A DNA stretch of 64,000 nt, taken from contig JAPYXD010000701.1 of assembly GCA_030998225.1 (NCBI GenBank), forward strand, positions 8,354,501 through 8,418,500, given 5' to 3'. The number at the start of each line of letters is the position of its first letter. Position 1 is the first letter of the stretch. Under the pieces are notes generated by a model. That model saw only the letters and a list, made by a program, of their open reading frames with translations, was not told the origin of the DNA and ran no database searches. Made by a program: the position numbers and the translations under genes. Shown here piece after piece: positions 1 through 10,723 of this stretch. Origin of the DNA: Diplolepis rosae (Eukaryota > Arthropoda > Insecta > Hymenoptera > Diplolepididae).

Positions 1-59
1 GGGCGCGCTCAAACTTGCGAGCGAAGCGCGCGATGAGAATGTGCCCGCGAAGCGGGCAG
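1..59 (-). repeat. Family A repeat, hairpin-bearing end (cut by window edge)
   Basis: This is the GC-rich terminus of the family A repeat that is common at 32-45 kb. It shows GCGCGATGAGAATGTG followed by a perfect hairpin GCCCGCGAAGCGGGC, then CAG and a T-rich target. The same order of words ends the copy near 44.64-44.67 kb. The rest of this copy lies outside the window. Confidence 0.85.
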
Positions 60-270
60 ATTTTTCTTATTGCTTTTGATGGTCCACAATAGTATATTTC
101 GTACCAAGTGTGGAAAGTGCGAGCGAGTCGCGCCTCACTCTTGCGTTGAAATACGTTCCGCACATGATAGGAACGATAGTTTTTGTTCGCTGTATACCGA
201 AAGTTAGCCGAGTCGGTGTCGTTTATCATGCGAAAAGTTGATTGTCCGCACACTTAAAATTGTACCGTAC
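60..270. other. Old unassigned repeat fragment
   Basis: No gene is visible. Positions 167-245 resemble, in inverted orientation, positions 26446-26522. Shared words include ttagcc, gtcgg, aaagttgatt and ccgcac. This suggests a decayed dispersed repeat whose family I cannot name. Confidence 0.4.
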
Positions 271-441
271 TAGTGCACTTTTGAACGTATCGGAAAGTTG
301 AGCACTCTGTCATGTAAATTTCCCAGTACTTATTTTTTCCGTATGTAATGGCAGCACCAGATGCCTTGCCGCACGGAAAAAATAAGTACTAGGAAATTTA
401 CATGCCAGAGTGTTTGACTTTCAGATACGTTCAAAAGTTAC
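271..441. repeat. Foldback repeat with about 65-bp arms
   Basis: The left arm runs from ACTTTTGAACGTATC through AGTACTTATTTTTTCCGT. The right arm is its near-complete reverse complement, from ACGGAAAAAATAAGTACT to GATACGTTCAAAAGT. The loop is short and includes ATGGCAGCACCAGATGCC. It is probably a non-autonomous foldback element or a remnant. No transposase is present. Confidence 0.75.
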
Positions 442-505
442 TTAAAACTAGAAATATCGTTCTTGTACAATTAGATAAACATTCCTGGTAAAAGTATAGA
501 ACTTA

Positions 506-722
506 CTCTCTAAATCTGAATCAGTCAAATTTTCACTGATTGAATCAGTGAAAAGGCAAATCACTGATTCAATCAGTGAAAATTTTCCACGGTAAAATCA
601 GTCAATTTTCACTGAAATAATCAGTGAAATTTGACTGATTTACAGTAACCTCTTTTTAGCTATTTGAATCAGTCAAATTTCACTGATAATCAAAAGATTT
701 TGACTGATTCAAATTTAGAGAG
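506..722. mobile_element. MITE family B, copy 1 (TA target)
   Basis: The ends are CTCTCTAAATCTGAATCAG and its complement CTGATTCAAATTTAGAG, flanked by TA at 504-505 and 723-724. The interior is almost entirely repeats, on both strands, of the word CAGTCAAATTTCACTGAT. Two more copies lie at 26528-26748 and 26916-27185. The TA duplication suggests mobilisation by a Tc1/mariner-type transposase, which is an inference because no coding region is present. Confidence 0.88.
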
Positions 723-724
723 TA

Positions 725-1942
725 CCAAAAGTATTCAGTAGAAAGTCCGTGAAAATTCTGAGCACGCAAAATGTATAATTTCTATGAATCATTTGAGAAC
801 ATAAAGTTCAAAGATTGGACAATTCTAAAATTTAATATGAAATTCTGAATATAGACAGATAGAGCTCGCACAGCACTCGTGCATAAAAACTTTAAATCCA
901 ATCAATGAAATTTTTATGGACAATCAAAGGCATCAAGGAAAAAAAATTATTTTCGCAAGCTGTCTTTTTTTTACTTAATTGTTTATTGATTTGTAATACA
1001 AATTATACTATTATACCAACAATTTTATATTATAAAGAAGTTTGAAGAATTATTGTCTTTCTATATTTTTAAATGATGAGATTTTAATAAATTAATTTCT
1101 AGATTACAAATAATTAAATATAATTTTTAAACATGAAAACAGAAAGAGAAACAAATAATCTTTTGCGTATCTTTGAACATATATTTATTTAACAATAAAA
1201 AGTTTTCTGAATGTCAAAATAAATAAAAATGGCGGATTTATAAACAATCTCGCGCAGCAGCTCGCCGCGGGCAACTCAAACTCCGTGAAAAATTCAGCCC
1301 GTAATTTTTACCTGAAACAAAAAATTAAAATACTTCCTTATTCGGAAGGCTTTTCTGCACAGTATAGTCTATCATGGTGATTGAAAGTTGAAATTTGAAT
1401 ATTTTAGTCATTTTTTAATAAAGTACTCGATTTTTCGGCCTTTTTTTTAGCAGTAAGTGCGTTAATAACATTGTAAAAAGAGATTTTTTAATACATTTTT
1501 TTAACTCAGTCTGTGCGCAATTAAATTATCTAAAAAACAGTGTTTTACTTGTATACATAGCTTTTATAGTTTTTTTGTAATCGTGCACGGAATTTAAAAA
1601 AACATGCTTTTCATAAAATGGGCTTTAAAATCTATGTCAATTTACAAAGTAATAAAAATTGTGCGTATCTAAAAAACTGACACTGATAACTGCGCATCGT
1701 GCCAGCAAAAATTCCACAAGACTTTCAAGCGCAGTCCAAGAATTTTTATTTGACTTGTATAGCAGGTATTCATCTCTTTTCCACCAATTTATTCTATCCA
1801 AATTCTTTCGAAACCTGAAGAAATTTTAGAAGAAATATTTGCATTTCTATAATTTTTATAAAAACTTTACAATAAAATTTGAAAGAATTATGTTCTTTGA
1901 CTCTACTTGAATTAATCTAGGACACTTTTTTTTTTATGAAGT
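725..1942. other. AT-rich stretch, no gene or clear repeat seen
   Basis: I see only short reading frames, homopolymer runs and a slightly GC-rich patch near 1245-1290. Nothing is annotatable with confidence. Confidence 0.5.
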
Positions 1943-2035
1943 TCTTCGCGCTCGGTCTTGTTCTCTTCGCATACGTTTAAGTTTATTTCTTATAATTTAA
2001 TACTGAAGCTCAAACCAACTTAACGATGAGAATGT
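1943..2035 (+). repeat. Family A repeat, deletion derivative
   Basis: It contains cttcgcgctcggtcttg, tcttcgcatac, tttaagtttatttcttata and gatgagaatgt in family A order, but nearly everything between is missing. It is an internally deleted or very short relic of the 1.3-1.4 kb repeat. Confidence 0.75.
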
Positions 2036-2872
2036 AAAAAAAAAATTAAATTGAACATTTTCTCAAATTCTAGTAAAAAGTCTTCAAAACTCTTGATTCA
2101 AAGAAAATCTTAAGTGACGATCAATAATTTTATCACAGTAAATCGCGAAGCTAACTCTATGCCAGCAAATTACATTTTCATCCCTTCACGTGATAGGCAC
2201 AAACACGCCCGTCAACGTCCAACCGCATTTCTCCCTAATTAGTTATACTCGACGTGAATTAGATTTTCAAAGCAATTAATTAAGAAAGTTCTCGCATTTA
2301 CAAAAAGCCTTGCAAATTTAAATTTGATTTTGCAACTGCACAATTCTTCAGAAATTAGAGATAAATTGGGTAAAAAAGTCAAATCGGTTCGATTATGCAG
2401 CACTTCAACTGTTGAGATTTATGATATTGAAGTTGCCATCAGAGAAATGTACAGACTTTCTTACGTTTCTAAGCTAGTTAACGATCATCCCCAAGTTGCA
2501 CTTGAAAGGTTTTGCAGTTTTTTTTTGCTCTAGAGCCGAACAAGTGAACAACGGAACGAACTGCTTCCGTTCAGCAATTCCATTTATCGCTTCTTTATTT
2601 TCCATTAAGATGAAACTTCACTTCAATATAACATTTGATCTAGTCGCGTTTTATCGATACCTCATTTCCTCAAAGTCTAGTAAAGGTTTTGTAGAGTGAC
2701 TGAATAACCTTAGCTGAATGAATTTGTTCGCCATCTAGTTTAACTGACATTTTCTATAGGACCTTTTTAGTTTCGTATTCGGCCAAGTGTATTCAGCGTC
2801 TTGAATTTCTTGTTAGAGAGATTCAAAATAAATAGGTTGAGGAAGAATGACCTTTTTATGACGAGAATATTA
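2036..2872. other. No gene recognised; possibly single-copy DNA
   Basis: Two short overlapping forward reading frames at 2324-2699 resemble no family I know, and both have AT-driven composition. I treat them as chance frames. No repeat shared with the rest of the window was noticed. Confidence 0.45.
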
Positions 2873-2876
2873 TTAA

Positions 2877-3494
2877 CCTTTTAGCTACGGGGATGGTCGA
2901 TATATCGACCACTCTAGAGGCACAAAATATTTAATGTTTTTAGGCAAAATTTGATGTTTTGAATACATAAAAAATAGTTTTAAAATTTCTCTAATCATTT
3001 TTGACCTTGAAAATCGGTATTTCAAGGTCAAATTTCATTTCTAGTAGAAGCGAGGATTTTAGAGTGTTTTCCTACGTAATTTGATGGACTGAATACGAAA
3101 AAAATACTGAAAAAAAATCACTGAGGTTTCCTTGACTTTGAAAATCTACAGTCAAGGTCACATTTCATTTTGTTGCATGAGCGAAAGTTGGAGTTGGGTT
3201 TTCAGCGCATCAAACTACATACGAAAACCTTCTAAAATCTTGGCTTATATTAGAAATAAAATTTGACCTTCAATTGGCGATTTTCAAGGTTAAGGGTGTC
3301 TGCGGGAATTTGTTTACTATTTTTTTCATATTCAGCGCGTGAAATTACATATAAATACCCTCTCAAACCTTCATGACAAATGAGACGTATTTTTTACATT
3401 GCACTTTACGTTGCCTGCCGGGCTTGTCGATATATCGACCAGCAGTCGTTTTATAAGAGGTCGATTTGTACTGAAATTTCCCGCTGCTAAAAGG
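2877..3494. mobile_element. TTAA-flanked MITE with CCTTTTAGC ends
   Basis: The element begins CCTTTTAGC and ends GCTAAAAGG. A TTAA lies directly outside each end, at 2873-2876 and 3495-3498, as expected of a TTAA target duplication. The subterminal motif TCGATATATCGACCA occurs near both ends, around 2889 and 3427. The interior holds about three diverged copies of a roughly 100-120 bp unit containing a 'gaccttgaaaatc ... caaggtcaaattt' palindrome. TTAA duplication and a CC start fit a piggyBac-type non-autonomous element. No transposase is encoded. Confidence 0.8.
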
Positions 3495-3540
3495 TTAAAA
3501 TAAGATTCTCTAATAAAGCTCCGATTTGTTGTGTGTTTAA

Positions 3541-4440
3541 GGGGGTCACGGAGGAATATAAGGAGACGTATCTTAGGCTGGGGAACTCGACTTGGATTGA
3601 TCGTGGTTTTCCGGAATAATTCGTGGAGTCGGGAAATAGAATAATTTGACTGAATCGAATTTCAGCGCCTCTGCTGGACGGAATTTGACCTGTTTTCTGG
3701 CTTTTTGACACATAACCACCAATTTTAATGTTGACACTTTCGTGGCTTTTCGGTCCATTTTATTTGAAAATTTGTAGAAAATGAAGTGCTTTTTTCCCGG
3801 CTGTGACTACCACTGACGTAAAATCTAATTTTCGGAAAAATGGGGGAAACAGACACTTTTTTCGTACACCAAGAACGGTAAGTAATTCCAACCTGAGTTG
3901 CAATATTTGTAACTATAATTTTATTTTAGCTGTAATCTTTGATGCAGATTTTATCTAACTTTTATTGAAATTAAATTTCTAATTAAGTAGTTCAACATGT
4001 ATCTAATGAATAACATTCTTTTATTTTCGTCGAGTATAAAGTATGTATTCCCTATTTATTGGAAAACATTTTTTATAAATAAAACTTATTTTAATATATT
4101 TTTTTGACAGGAAGAGAAGCTTCAAATTTGGCAGAATGCAATATCTGCATCTGCGTGTGGACCAAGAAATAAGTCACTAAAAAGTACTGATGTCTTATGT
4201 CATCTTCTCTTTCTTATTTAATTGTTATCCTCTTTCGTTTATTCTATTCAGTAATACAAGAAATTCATAACCTCACTCTGTCACGCGAAGGTTTGCTATT
4301 AATTGCTATTAATGCACAGTGTGGCCACAGTGGCGCTGGAGTTCGATCCAGATGAATAGTTTTACTTTGCGACTCCACGAATTATTCCGGAAAACTCCGA
4401 CGTGACCAATGGCTTTGATATATCTCCTTATACTCTTCCA
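3541..4440. mobile_element. TTAAGGGGG inverted-repeat element, right end lost
   Basis: TTAA at 3537-3540 is followed by GGGGGTCACGGAGGAATAT. About 150 bp of this arm recurs inverted at 4310-4440, including GTTTTCCGGAATAATTCGTGG and CAGCGCC. The expected CCCCCTTAA at the right end is absent. The sequence passes directly into the left end of the next element. The interior has no coding capacity. Confidence 0.7.
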
Positions 4441-4444
4441 TGAA

Positions 4445-5175
4445 GGGGGTAGACCTGTGTCAAGAGCGATTTTCGAGCGCTTTTTTAGGATCAACGTGTA
4501 GATAAAGTAATTAAGATTTTTTAATTATTCCTTCACGATTTTCTCGCTTTATTCTTAAATATTTTACATTAATTGTTTCAAAGGTGTTATTAAATTAGTA
4601 AATAAATGATCTAAGCGGGAACGAGACCTTCTCAAAATGGCAGACCCAAACGGTGTGCAAGATACAGTATGCATCTGTCTTCGGGAACGAAAAACGAAAA
4701 TACTTCGTTATTCGTAATTAAGTTGCCGAGGTACTGACGTAAGGATTTAGTCAATTTTGGAAAATTGACAAAATGGCGCACTTTGCATAAAAAAATTCGT
4801 TTTTCCCTCTTTTTTCGAGCGTAATGAGCCGTAAAAAACGGGAAATAATTTTTTTTTAGAAATCCCTACGTCAGTACCTCGAATTATGCATAAAAATTGA
4901 TTACACAAAATTTGAGCCGAATCGATTGAATAGATTTTCCGGAATCCTGCACACCAACTTGAAAAAGACGGTTTCGAGAAAAACGAAATCAAAGTTTGAA
5001 AACGGGATGAATAATTGTTTCGATCAACCGACCGCGGGAGCCTTTAGGTCCTGCAGCTCAAAAACTAAGCTTGTTTCGAACAAACCCTTTTAGAAAAGTC
5101 TTTTTAACAAGTTTTTGATTGGACATAAGCAATAAAAAAATCGATTTTTCGAAAGTGACACACAGGTCTACCCCC
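4445..5175. mobile_element. TTAA-type element with GGGGGTAGACCTGTGT ends
   Basis: The left end GGGGGTAGACCTGTGTC pairs with the right end ACACAGGTCTACCCCC, followed by TTAA at 5176-5179. The left flank is TGAA rather than TTAA, at the junction with the preceding element. Read together, 3541 and 5175 could also be the outer ends of one composite element. Confidence 0.72.
4727..4881. mobile_element. Small nested MITE, 155 bp
   Basis: The ends CGAGGTACTGACGTAAGGA and TCCCTACGTCAGTACCTCG are near-perfect inverted repeats. It sits inside the 4445-5175 element. A possible imprecise AATTA-containing duplication flanks it, so the superfamily is unassigned. Confidence 0.65.
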
Positions 5176-5480
5176 TTAAATTAGCTGCTCGGTCTGAAGA
5201 TACTTAGAGCGAATGGAATCGTTGACCTATTAAACTATCTAGTTCTGAATATAAAACGATCTTGGCACATTCTAGTAACTTGAGCAGAATTGATCTTAAT
5301 AACTCAAAGTGTTTGGAAACAAAAACATCAGTGTGCCTTGAATAATTCTTTTGTTTAATCAGAATATCAATTGTTTGGTTGATGAAAACATACTTTGGAT
5401 CTATGCATTTTTATCAGAATTTTAAATTAACTATCCAGGTATACGGATTTCTGAAAAGGCTTTTAAAGATGAGATATTAA

Positions 5481-6332
5481 GGGGATTCGCCACCTTTAAT
5501 TGGTATATTTCTGATTTTTTGAAATTTTCCTAAAATGTTTTTTTTTATTCTCTATACTTTTCTGAGTATGTGTGTAAATTTTCAGGGCAATCTGATTTTT
5601 TTTCTTGGAAAAATAAATATAATTGTAAGTTACTATGATTTAGGAATAATGCGTTTTTAGATAAAATTAGCTTTTTAGATTTCATATTTTTAAATTATAT
5701 CGAAAATAGTATATAACAGGTATCCCTATATAAAACAATATAATTGCTGATGAAGGAACCATGAATAGTGGAGGGGATTTTTGATAGTGAGTATTAAGGC
5801 TTAACTACAAGATTTTTCATTAAACTCCGTTTTCTGCAAAAGTTGTAATTTTCCGCGTTTGTTGCAACATATGTTTGAATAAAATCTAAAGTATTAGACA
5901 CAGGCCGTTGAAATTGTTACCATTTATTCTTTATTATATTATCAATATTTTTTAGTATGGAAAGCACCCTAGCTAAATAAAATAACTACACAATTTTTTT
6001 TATATTTTGGGATATTATTTTTTTATTTTTATTTTATTTGTAACTTTTTTTAGCCATGTTACCTTATTTTCCATACCCAAAAAGTTGCTACACATTGTAA
6101 GGAACAAAATAAAAAAAACCATGACAATTGGTTAAAAAACAAAAAATTTATTCAAAGTCAAAAAATGTCAAAAAAATGCCGAAAGAACTCAAAATTTTTA
6201 TTCTAAAATACACAAAGGTGTTGGAATTTCTAAAAAGCCCCAAAACCTTTCTAAATAAAGGTACTAAACATGAAAAAATAATATGGAAGGTCTAAACTCA
6301 AAAAATAAAAATATTAAAGGTGGCGGATCCCC
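5481..6332. mobile_element. TTAA-flanked MITE (GGGGATTCGCCACC ends), full copy
   Basis: The terminal repeats GGGGATTCGCCACCTTTAAT and its complement differ at one base. TTAA lies outside both ends, at 5477-5480 and 6333-6336. This 852-bp copy is the reference for two relics in inverse orientation, at 37939-40047 and 45436-45930. The interior is AT-rich and non-coding. Confidence 0.85.
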
Positions 6333-6460
6333 TTAACACTGAAGTCCTAAGTTTATTTTGACAGAGAAAAAGTGAATCAATTTTCCGAAAAAGTGAGTTT
6401 GTTCCTTTTCTACTGATTGGCTCCAATGTTCAAGTGCAATTGGTCGTTTGGAAATATCCC

Positions 6461-6967
6461 CTGGCACTAGTCTGGTTCTAGACTAGTCCGTCTAGACTCT
6501 TATCTGGCACAGACTAGCCAATCTATCTAGCGGCTAGCCAGAACTGTAACACTTTTGCAAAGTATTCGGCTAGACGGTCTAGCCAGACGCAATCCAGCAG
6601 CCATCCAATCGCTAGTTAGACTCTAGTTTACATCTGTGTAGCGAATAATTAGTCAAAGTGAACGAAAAATTTTGACTGATATAGACACTTTGAAATGTTT
6701 GTCATATAGGGCTAATCAGTTTCTTATCTAGGCCAGACTAGACTCTCGAAATGATCAGAAAGAGAAAATTTTCTTAGTAGTAATAATTTCTTATTTGTGA
6801 TTATTATTATTATTTATTATACCTTAGAAATTTTTTGAAAATGGTAAAAAAAATTTTGGCGATTGAAGCTTAGATATTAAATGTTATGGAAAGCTGACCC
6901 GCACCAGATCTCGGACAGGCTAGACTTTTCAGACTAGGCGATCTAGACATCGCCAGACTTGTGCCAG
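6461..6967. mobile_element. CTAGAC-iterated inverted-repeat element
   Basis: The ends CTGGCACTAGTCTGG and CCAGACTTGTGCCAG match at 14 of 15 positions. The outer thirds are packed with CTAG, TCTAGAC and GCTAGCC words on both strands. The exact right edge is uncertain because a second GTGCCA occurs near 6985. No target duplication is clear. Confidence 0.65.
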
Positions 6968-7259
6968 ATCCGACATTAGAGTGCCATGACATTTTTTACA
7001 CAGGTGAGCCAAACTCATTAATAAATAAAACACAGAAGTATTAACGATATAGTGCATCATCCATCATTAATAGACCACAAAAATATCACATTCAAGATTC
7101 TATTAGAATAATTTAAAGCTTATTGCAATCGAATTCCTGAAGCTCAACACTGCGTGGCAAAAATCTCGAACCTTTATCAAAATAAAGATCTACTTTTTTA
7201 AATTTTCATGACATATCCCTGTGGATTTTAGAATGTCAAAAATATTGAAAACTCACAAA

Positions 7260-8330
7260 TTGGACCCCGAAATCCCATCGCAGTTTGGCGCTTCATGTCG
7301 CGATAAAGAGTTTTAATCCGATTTTTATTGGACAGCAACTGGTAGTATATAAAAACGCCAGGCTGTAGAAATAGCATCGGAAATAAAATAAATTCAGACG
7401 GCTCACTAGATTATGGATATTATTTTGCGATATATATGTTTCAATAGTACAGCAATATTACAATGATGCTCTACTCCAGAAATAATTTTCGTCAGTCCTA
7501 ATTAACAAAAATTGTTAAATTGTTCCCTCTTGTAAATACTCACTACGTTCAAGTGACTAAATCCTTTTCGGGACCTTATGGCCCTTTTTTAAAAATCGGG
7601 TATCAACTTTGTGCCTCGTTCATGTATCCTTTCTCGATATCGTTTGCAGGATAAAAAGTTGAAATTTTTGAAACTCAAACATCGTAAGTTGTTCCACATT
7701 TGGCTCCTCACTTGACACGCGTGAAAGGTTCTCGCGGCGCCATTTACAAATTTCACTAAAAAATCGTCCTTTAGACTCGAAGCGATACGCGCGAAGGTCT
7801 CTCGCGGACTGACCGCAACCTGCAAATAGCATCGATTTTAAACCGCGCTCGCAGGACTCGGGTTGCGCGTTCTTGGGCCAGGAAAGGTTGAACGTTAATG
7901 AGAAATGAGAAGGTTTAGTTTAATTAGGGGAGGGATATAAACACACTGTTTTTTAATTATAATTTATAATAAGATGAATTGCAATTATAATTTTAGAAGT
8001 GTTTTAAAAGGTAAACACCTTCACGTTCGAGAAAACAATTACACCTTCGATACGAGCAATCAACTTGCCTGCACGGCTCGAGCGCTGCTTGCGCAGTGAA
8101 GCAAGTTCGTTTCTCGCCAACCCCTTTTCCTCTCTTGCAACTACCTACTTTCTCCCTCTCTCTTTCTCAGTCTCTTCACTCCTGCTGCACTGACAACGAA
8201 CCGCCCTTTTCCACTTGCGCTGTCTAGTCGTCCTTCTTTTTTCCATCTACTTTATTCTGTGCCCTGCTGTCTCTCGTAATTTCTAGACAGCGAAATTACC
8301 TGTTTGTAAAAGGATTTTGAAAAATTGAGA
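7260..8330. promoter_or_regulatory. CpG- and pyrimidine-rich island, possible host regulatory or 5' region
   Basis: This stretch differs from its surroundings. There is a TATATAAAA box at 7346-7354 with an ATTGG (inverted CCAAT) about 20 bp upstream. CpG-containing words are dense at 7690-7890, and a long pyrimidine run sits at 8130-8200. Short minus-strand frames around 7589-7832 resemble nothing I know. It could be the promoter and leader of a host gene, or simply a unique GC-richer island. No initiator, splice structure or protein homology supports a gene call. Confidence 0.2.
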
Positions 8331-8864
8331 AGTAATTTTAAAATAAGCCAGAGTCTTATGAAAGACTTTTTATTTAATTACCTTTTAATTACCTGATGAA
8401 AAGAGAAATATAAATATTCTAGAGCTGTCCTTTGTGAGAATGTCAATTTTTATTAATTTCGTACGATAGTGTCCAGAATTATTGTAAGACTTTTTGACAG
8501 TTGCTCAATCAATGTCAACGTTAATGATTCAGGTGGTGTAATTTATTTCTTATTGGGGTTCAGAAGTAGGAAAGTTCTGCATGGAAATAACAGAGAACAA
8601 AATATTTGAGATATTCTGTATGTAGGAAAATGATACTCAAAATCAAATTATTCCATATTTTAAATATTTTCTACATGAAATCTATTAATATTAATCTTAT
8701 AAATTTTAGAAAACTATTCTTCTCAATGAGAAAAAAAATTGTGTTTTCAAAACTATGTTTCTTGTGTTTGACTTCTTGTCTCATGCAAATAAATAATTAC
8801 ACAATTATGTTAATGAGTTGTTACAATTCAGTATAAATTTATCTTTAAAATGGACCACGAACAT
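8331..8864. other. AT-rich stretch, no gene seen
   Basis: A short forward frame at 8606-8836 is rich in Ile, Lys, Asn and Phe, as expected for chance translation of AT-rich DNA. No repeat or motif was recognised. Confidence 0.5.
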
Positions 8865-8866
8865 TA

Positions 8867-9063
8867 CACTGAGAAAACAGTTTTGTCAAATCAACAAAAA
8901 TATTTTGTTAGTATTTAGCTAACAAAATTCTTTTGTTGTGCCAACAAAACATTTTGCTATACCAATCAAATTTTGTTACTCAAACAAAATGTTTTGTTGT
9001 GACAACAAAATATTTTGTCAGGACAACAAAAAAGGTTTTGTTGGATACATTTTTTTCTCAGTG
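8867..9063. mobile_element. TA-flanked MITE with CACTGAGAAAA ends (family C, copy 1)
   Basis: The element starts CACTGAGAAAACAG and ends TTTTTTCTCAGTG, with TA on both sides. The interior is a run of TTTTGTTG/CAACAAAA words on both strands. A close relative is at 48387-48562, so the family moved recently enough for copies to align along most of their length. Confidence 0.9.
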
Positions 9064-9065
9064 TA

Positions 9066-10719
9066 AATAATGTTTATTATTTTAAACATTATTCGAAATT
9101 TAAGAAAAACTGGTTACATGAATAAATTTCACGGATTTCAATTCCCTTCAGCTCATTGTGAAACTAAAATTCGTATAATTCTGAAATTTTGAGATATGAT
9201 GAAAAAATGTCTAATGAAGTACCCTCAAATACTTTTTTGGATTCTCGAATTTTGCTCGAAATTTTAGGATAAAACAATTATTATTCAGGTAATAATTTAG
9301 GGAAAACCAAATTAGATAGATTTAAATAGGAAATCACGTAAAAAACTTAGTACACGACTTGAAAGGGGAAATTTCAATTTAAAGTTTTGTATTTTATTTT
9401 TAAAAATCCCCCCTAAATTGAAAATTAATTCATTCGTAATTAGAAGTCCATAGAAAAGATATAAGTATTTATTTCTATTAACTATTCCAATTAAAAAAGT
9501 TAGTTGTACATTACAGAAAATAAATAGGATTTTTTTCCAATTACGAAAAGGATTGCAAGAAAATGAAAATAGCTTTAGTGGTTTAAAAGAATGGAAAAAT
9601 TGTTGAAAAAACATTACAATTTAGGGAATTTCCAGTTACAAATGCAAAATTCATTTCAATTCTCGATGATTGAAAAACAATGATATTTACCAATAAATAA
9701 AAATCTGGACACGAAAAATATTTTTCCAACACTTTCTGAAATAAGAACATAAATAATATAATATATACACAATAAAAGGCATGTGAAGAATTGTCACTGT
9801 GAACTAGTAAGAATAAAATTGAAAAAAACTATGCTTTTTCTCTGTATTCCTGTAACGAACTCTTTGTTTCATATATTCATATTTGTAGAGTGCTCTAAGC
9901 ACATTTCTTCCTTTACTCTTTATTCAAAAAAGTTGATGAGATTACATCAAAAACCATTTTTCCAAAAAGGCACATTTGTAGGAAATATAGATGAAAATTA
10001 AAAGTCTGTAGTATCTTTCACATATATTATGACAAGCCAGATACTTTGATATGTCATTACAAAAAGAAAAATAATACTACCAATTAAAAATTCTCCTAAT
10101 TGCTAGAACTTTTAATGTAATTGGGCATTATTTATTCCTCAGCAAAAATTGGACATTCGTTTAATTCCTTTAATTGGATGTAAACGTACAAAAGAAAATT
10201 ATACCATATAATTTACTCCTTAGAAATCTGTGTGAAAACTTTTCTTTTCTGTTCACCTTTTTGAGTTCCTTTGTAATATAAGTTCGAATATTCGTTTCTT
10301 CTCAAACTTAACAAGCTACTCTTTAATAAGTAATAACAATAATAATGATAATTATTATCAAACAAGTTTCGCAGCAGAAGATCGGAGGAGTTTAGGTTCG
10401 TTAAGAGGATTTGTATGGAATACCACAGATCTCTGTGGAATTCTGCTAAAAAACGGATGTGGTCAACTGGTACACCGAATTCGCCGCACTTTCCAATTAA
10501 GCTTACGAGTACTCCGTTCCTAGACAAATATTAGGCGTTGTCCGACAGTTTCTGTGTTATATCAGCCTTGCATGATACATGTACATGTATACTGAACGTT
10601 CGTCATAAACTTGAATATATATTTCGTTATAAATTGGAAGTTGAGTGTGTCATCTGAAAATTACATTCTCCATTCCTTTAGCTCAGTTGCGAATAATATG
10701 AGTTTGTTATTTACATTCT
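9066..10719. other. AT-rich stretch, no supported gene
   Basis: Minus-strand frames at 9312-9614 and 10213-10527 (100 and 104 residues) show no recognised domain, start context or repeat relation. A small palindrome TACATGTACATGTA lies near 10577. I see no other feature. Confidence 0.45.
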
Positions 10720-10723
10720 TTAA

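Noticed and set aside
10213..10527. 104-residue minus-strand frame as a reverse-transcriptase fragment
   Set aside because: None of the reverse-transcriptase motifs (such as the YxDD region) is present and the neighbouring sequence has no retroelement structure.
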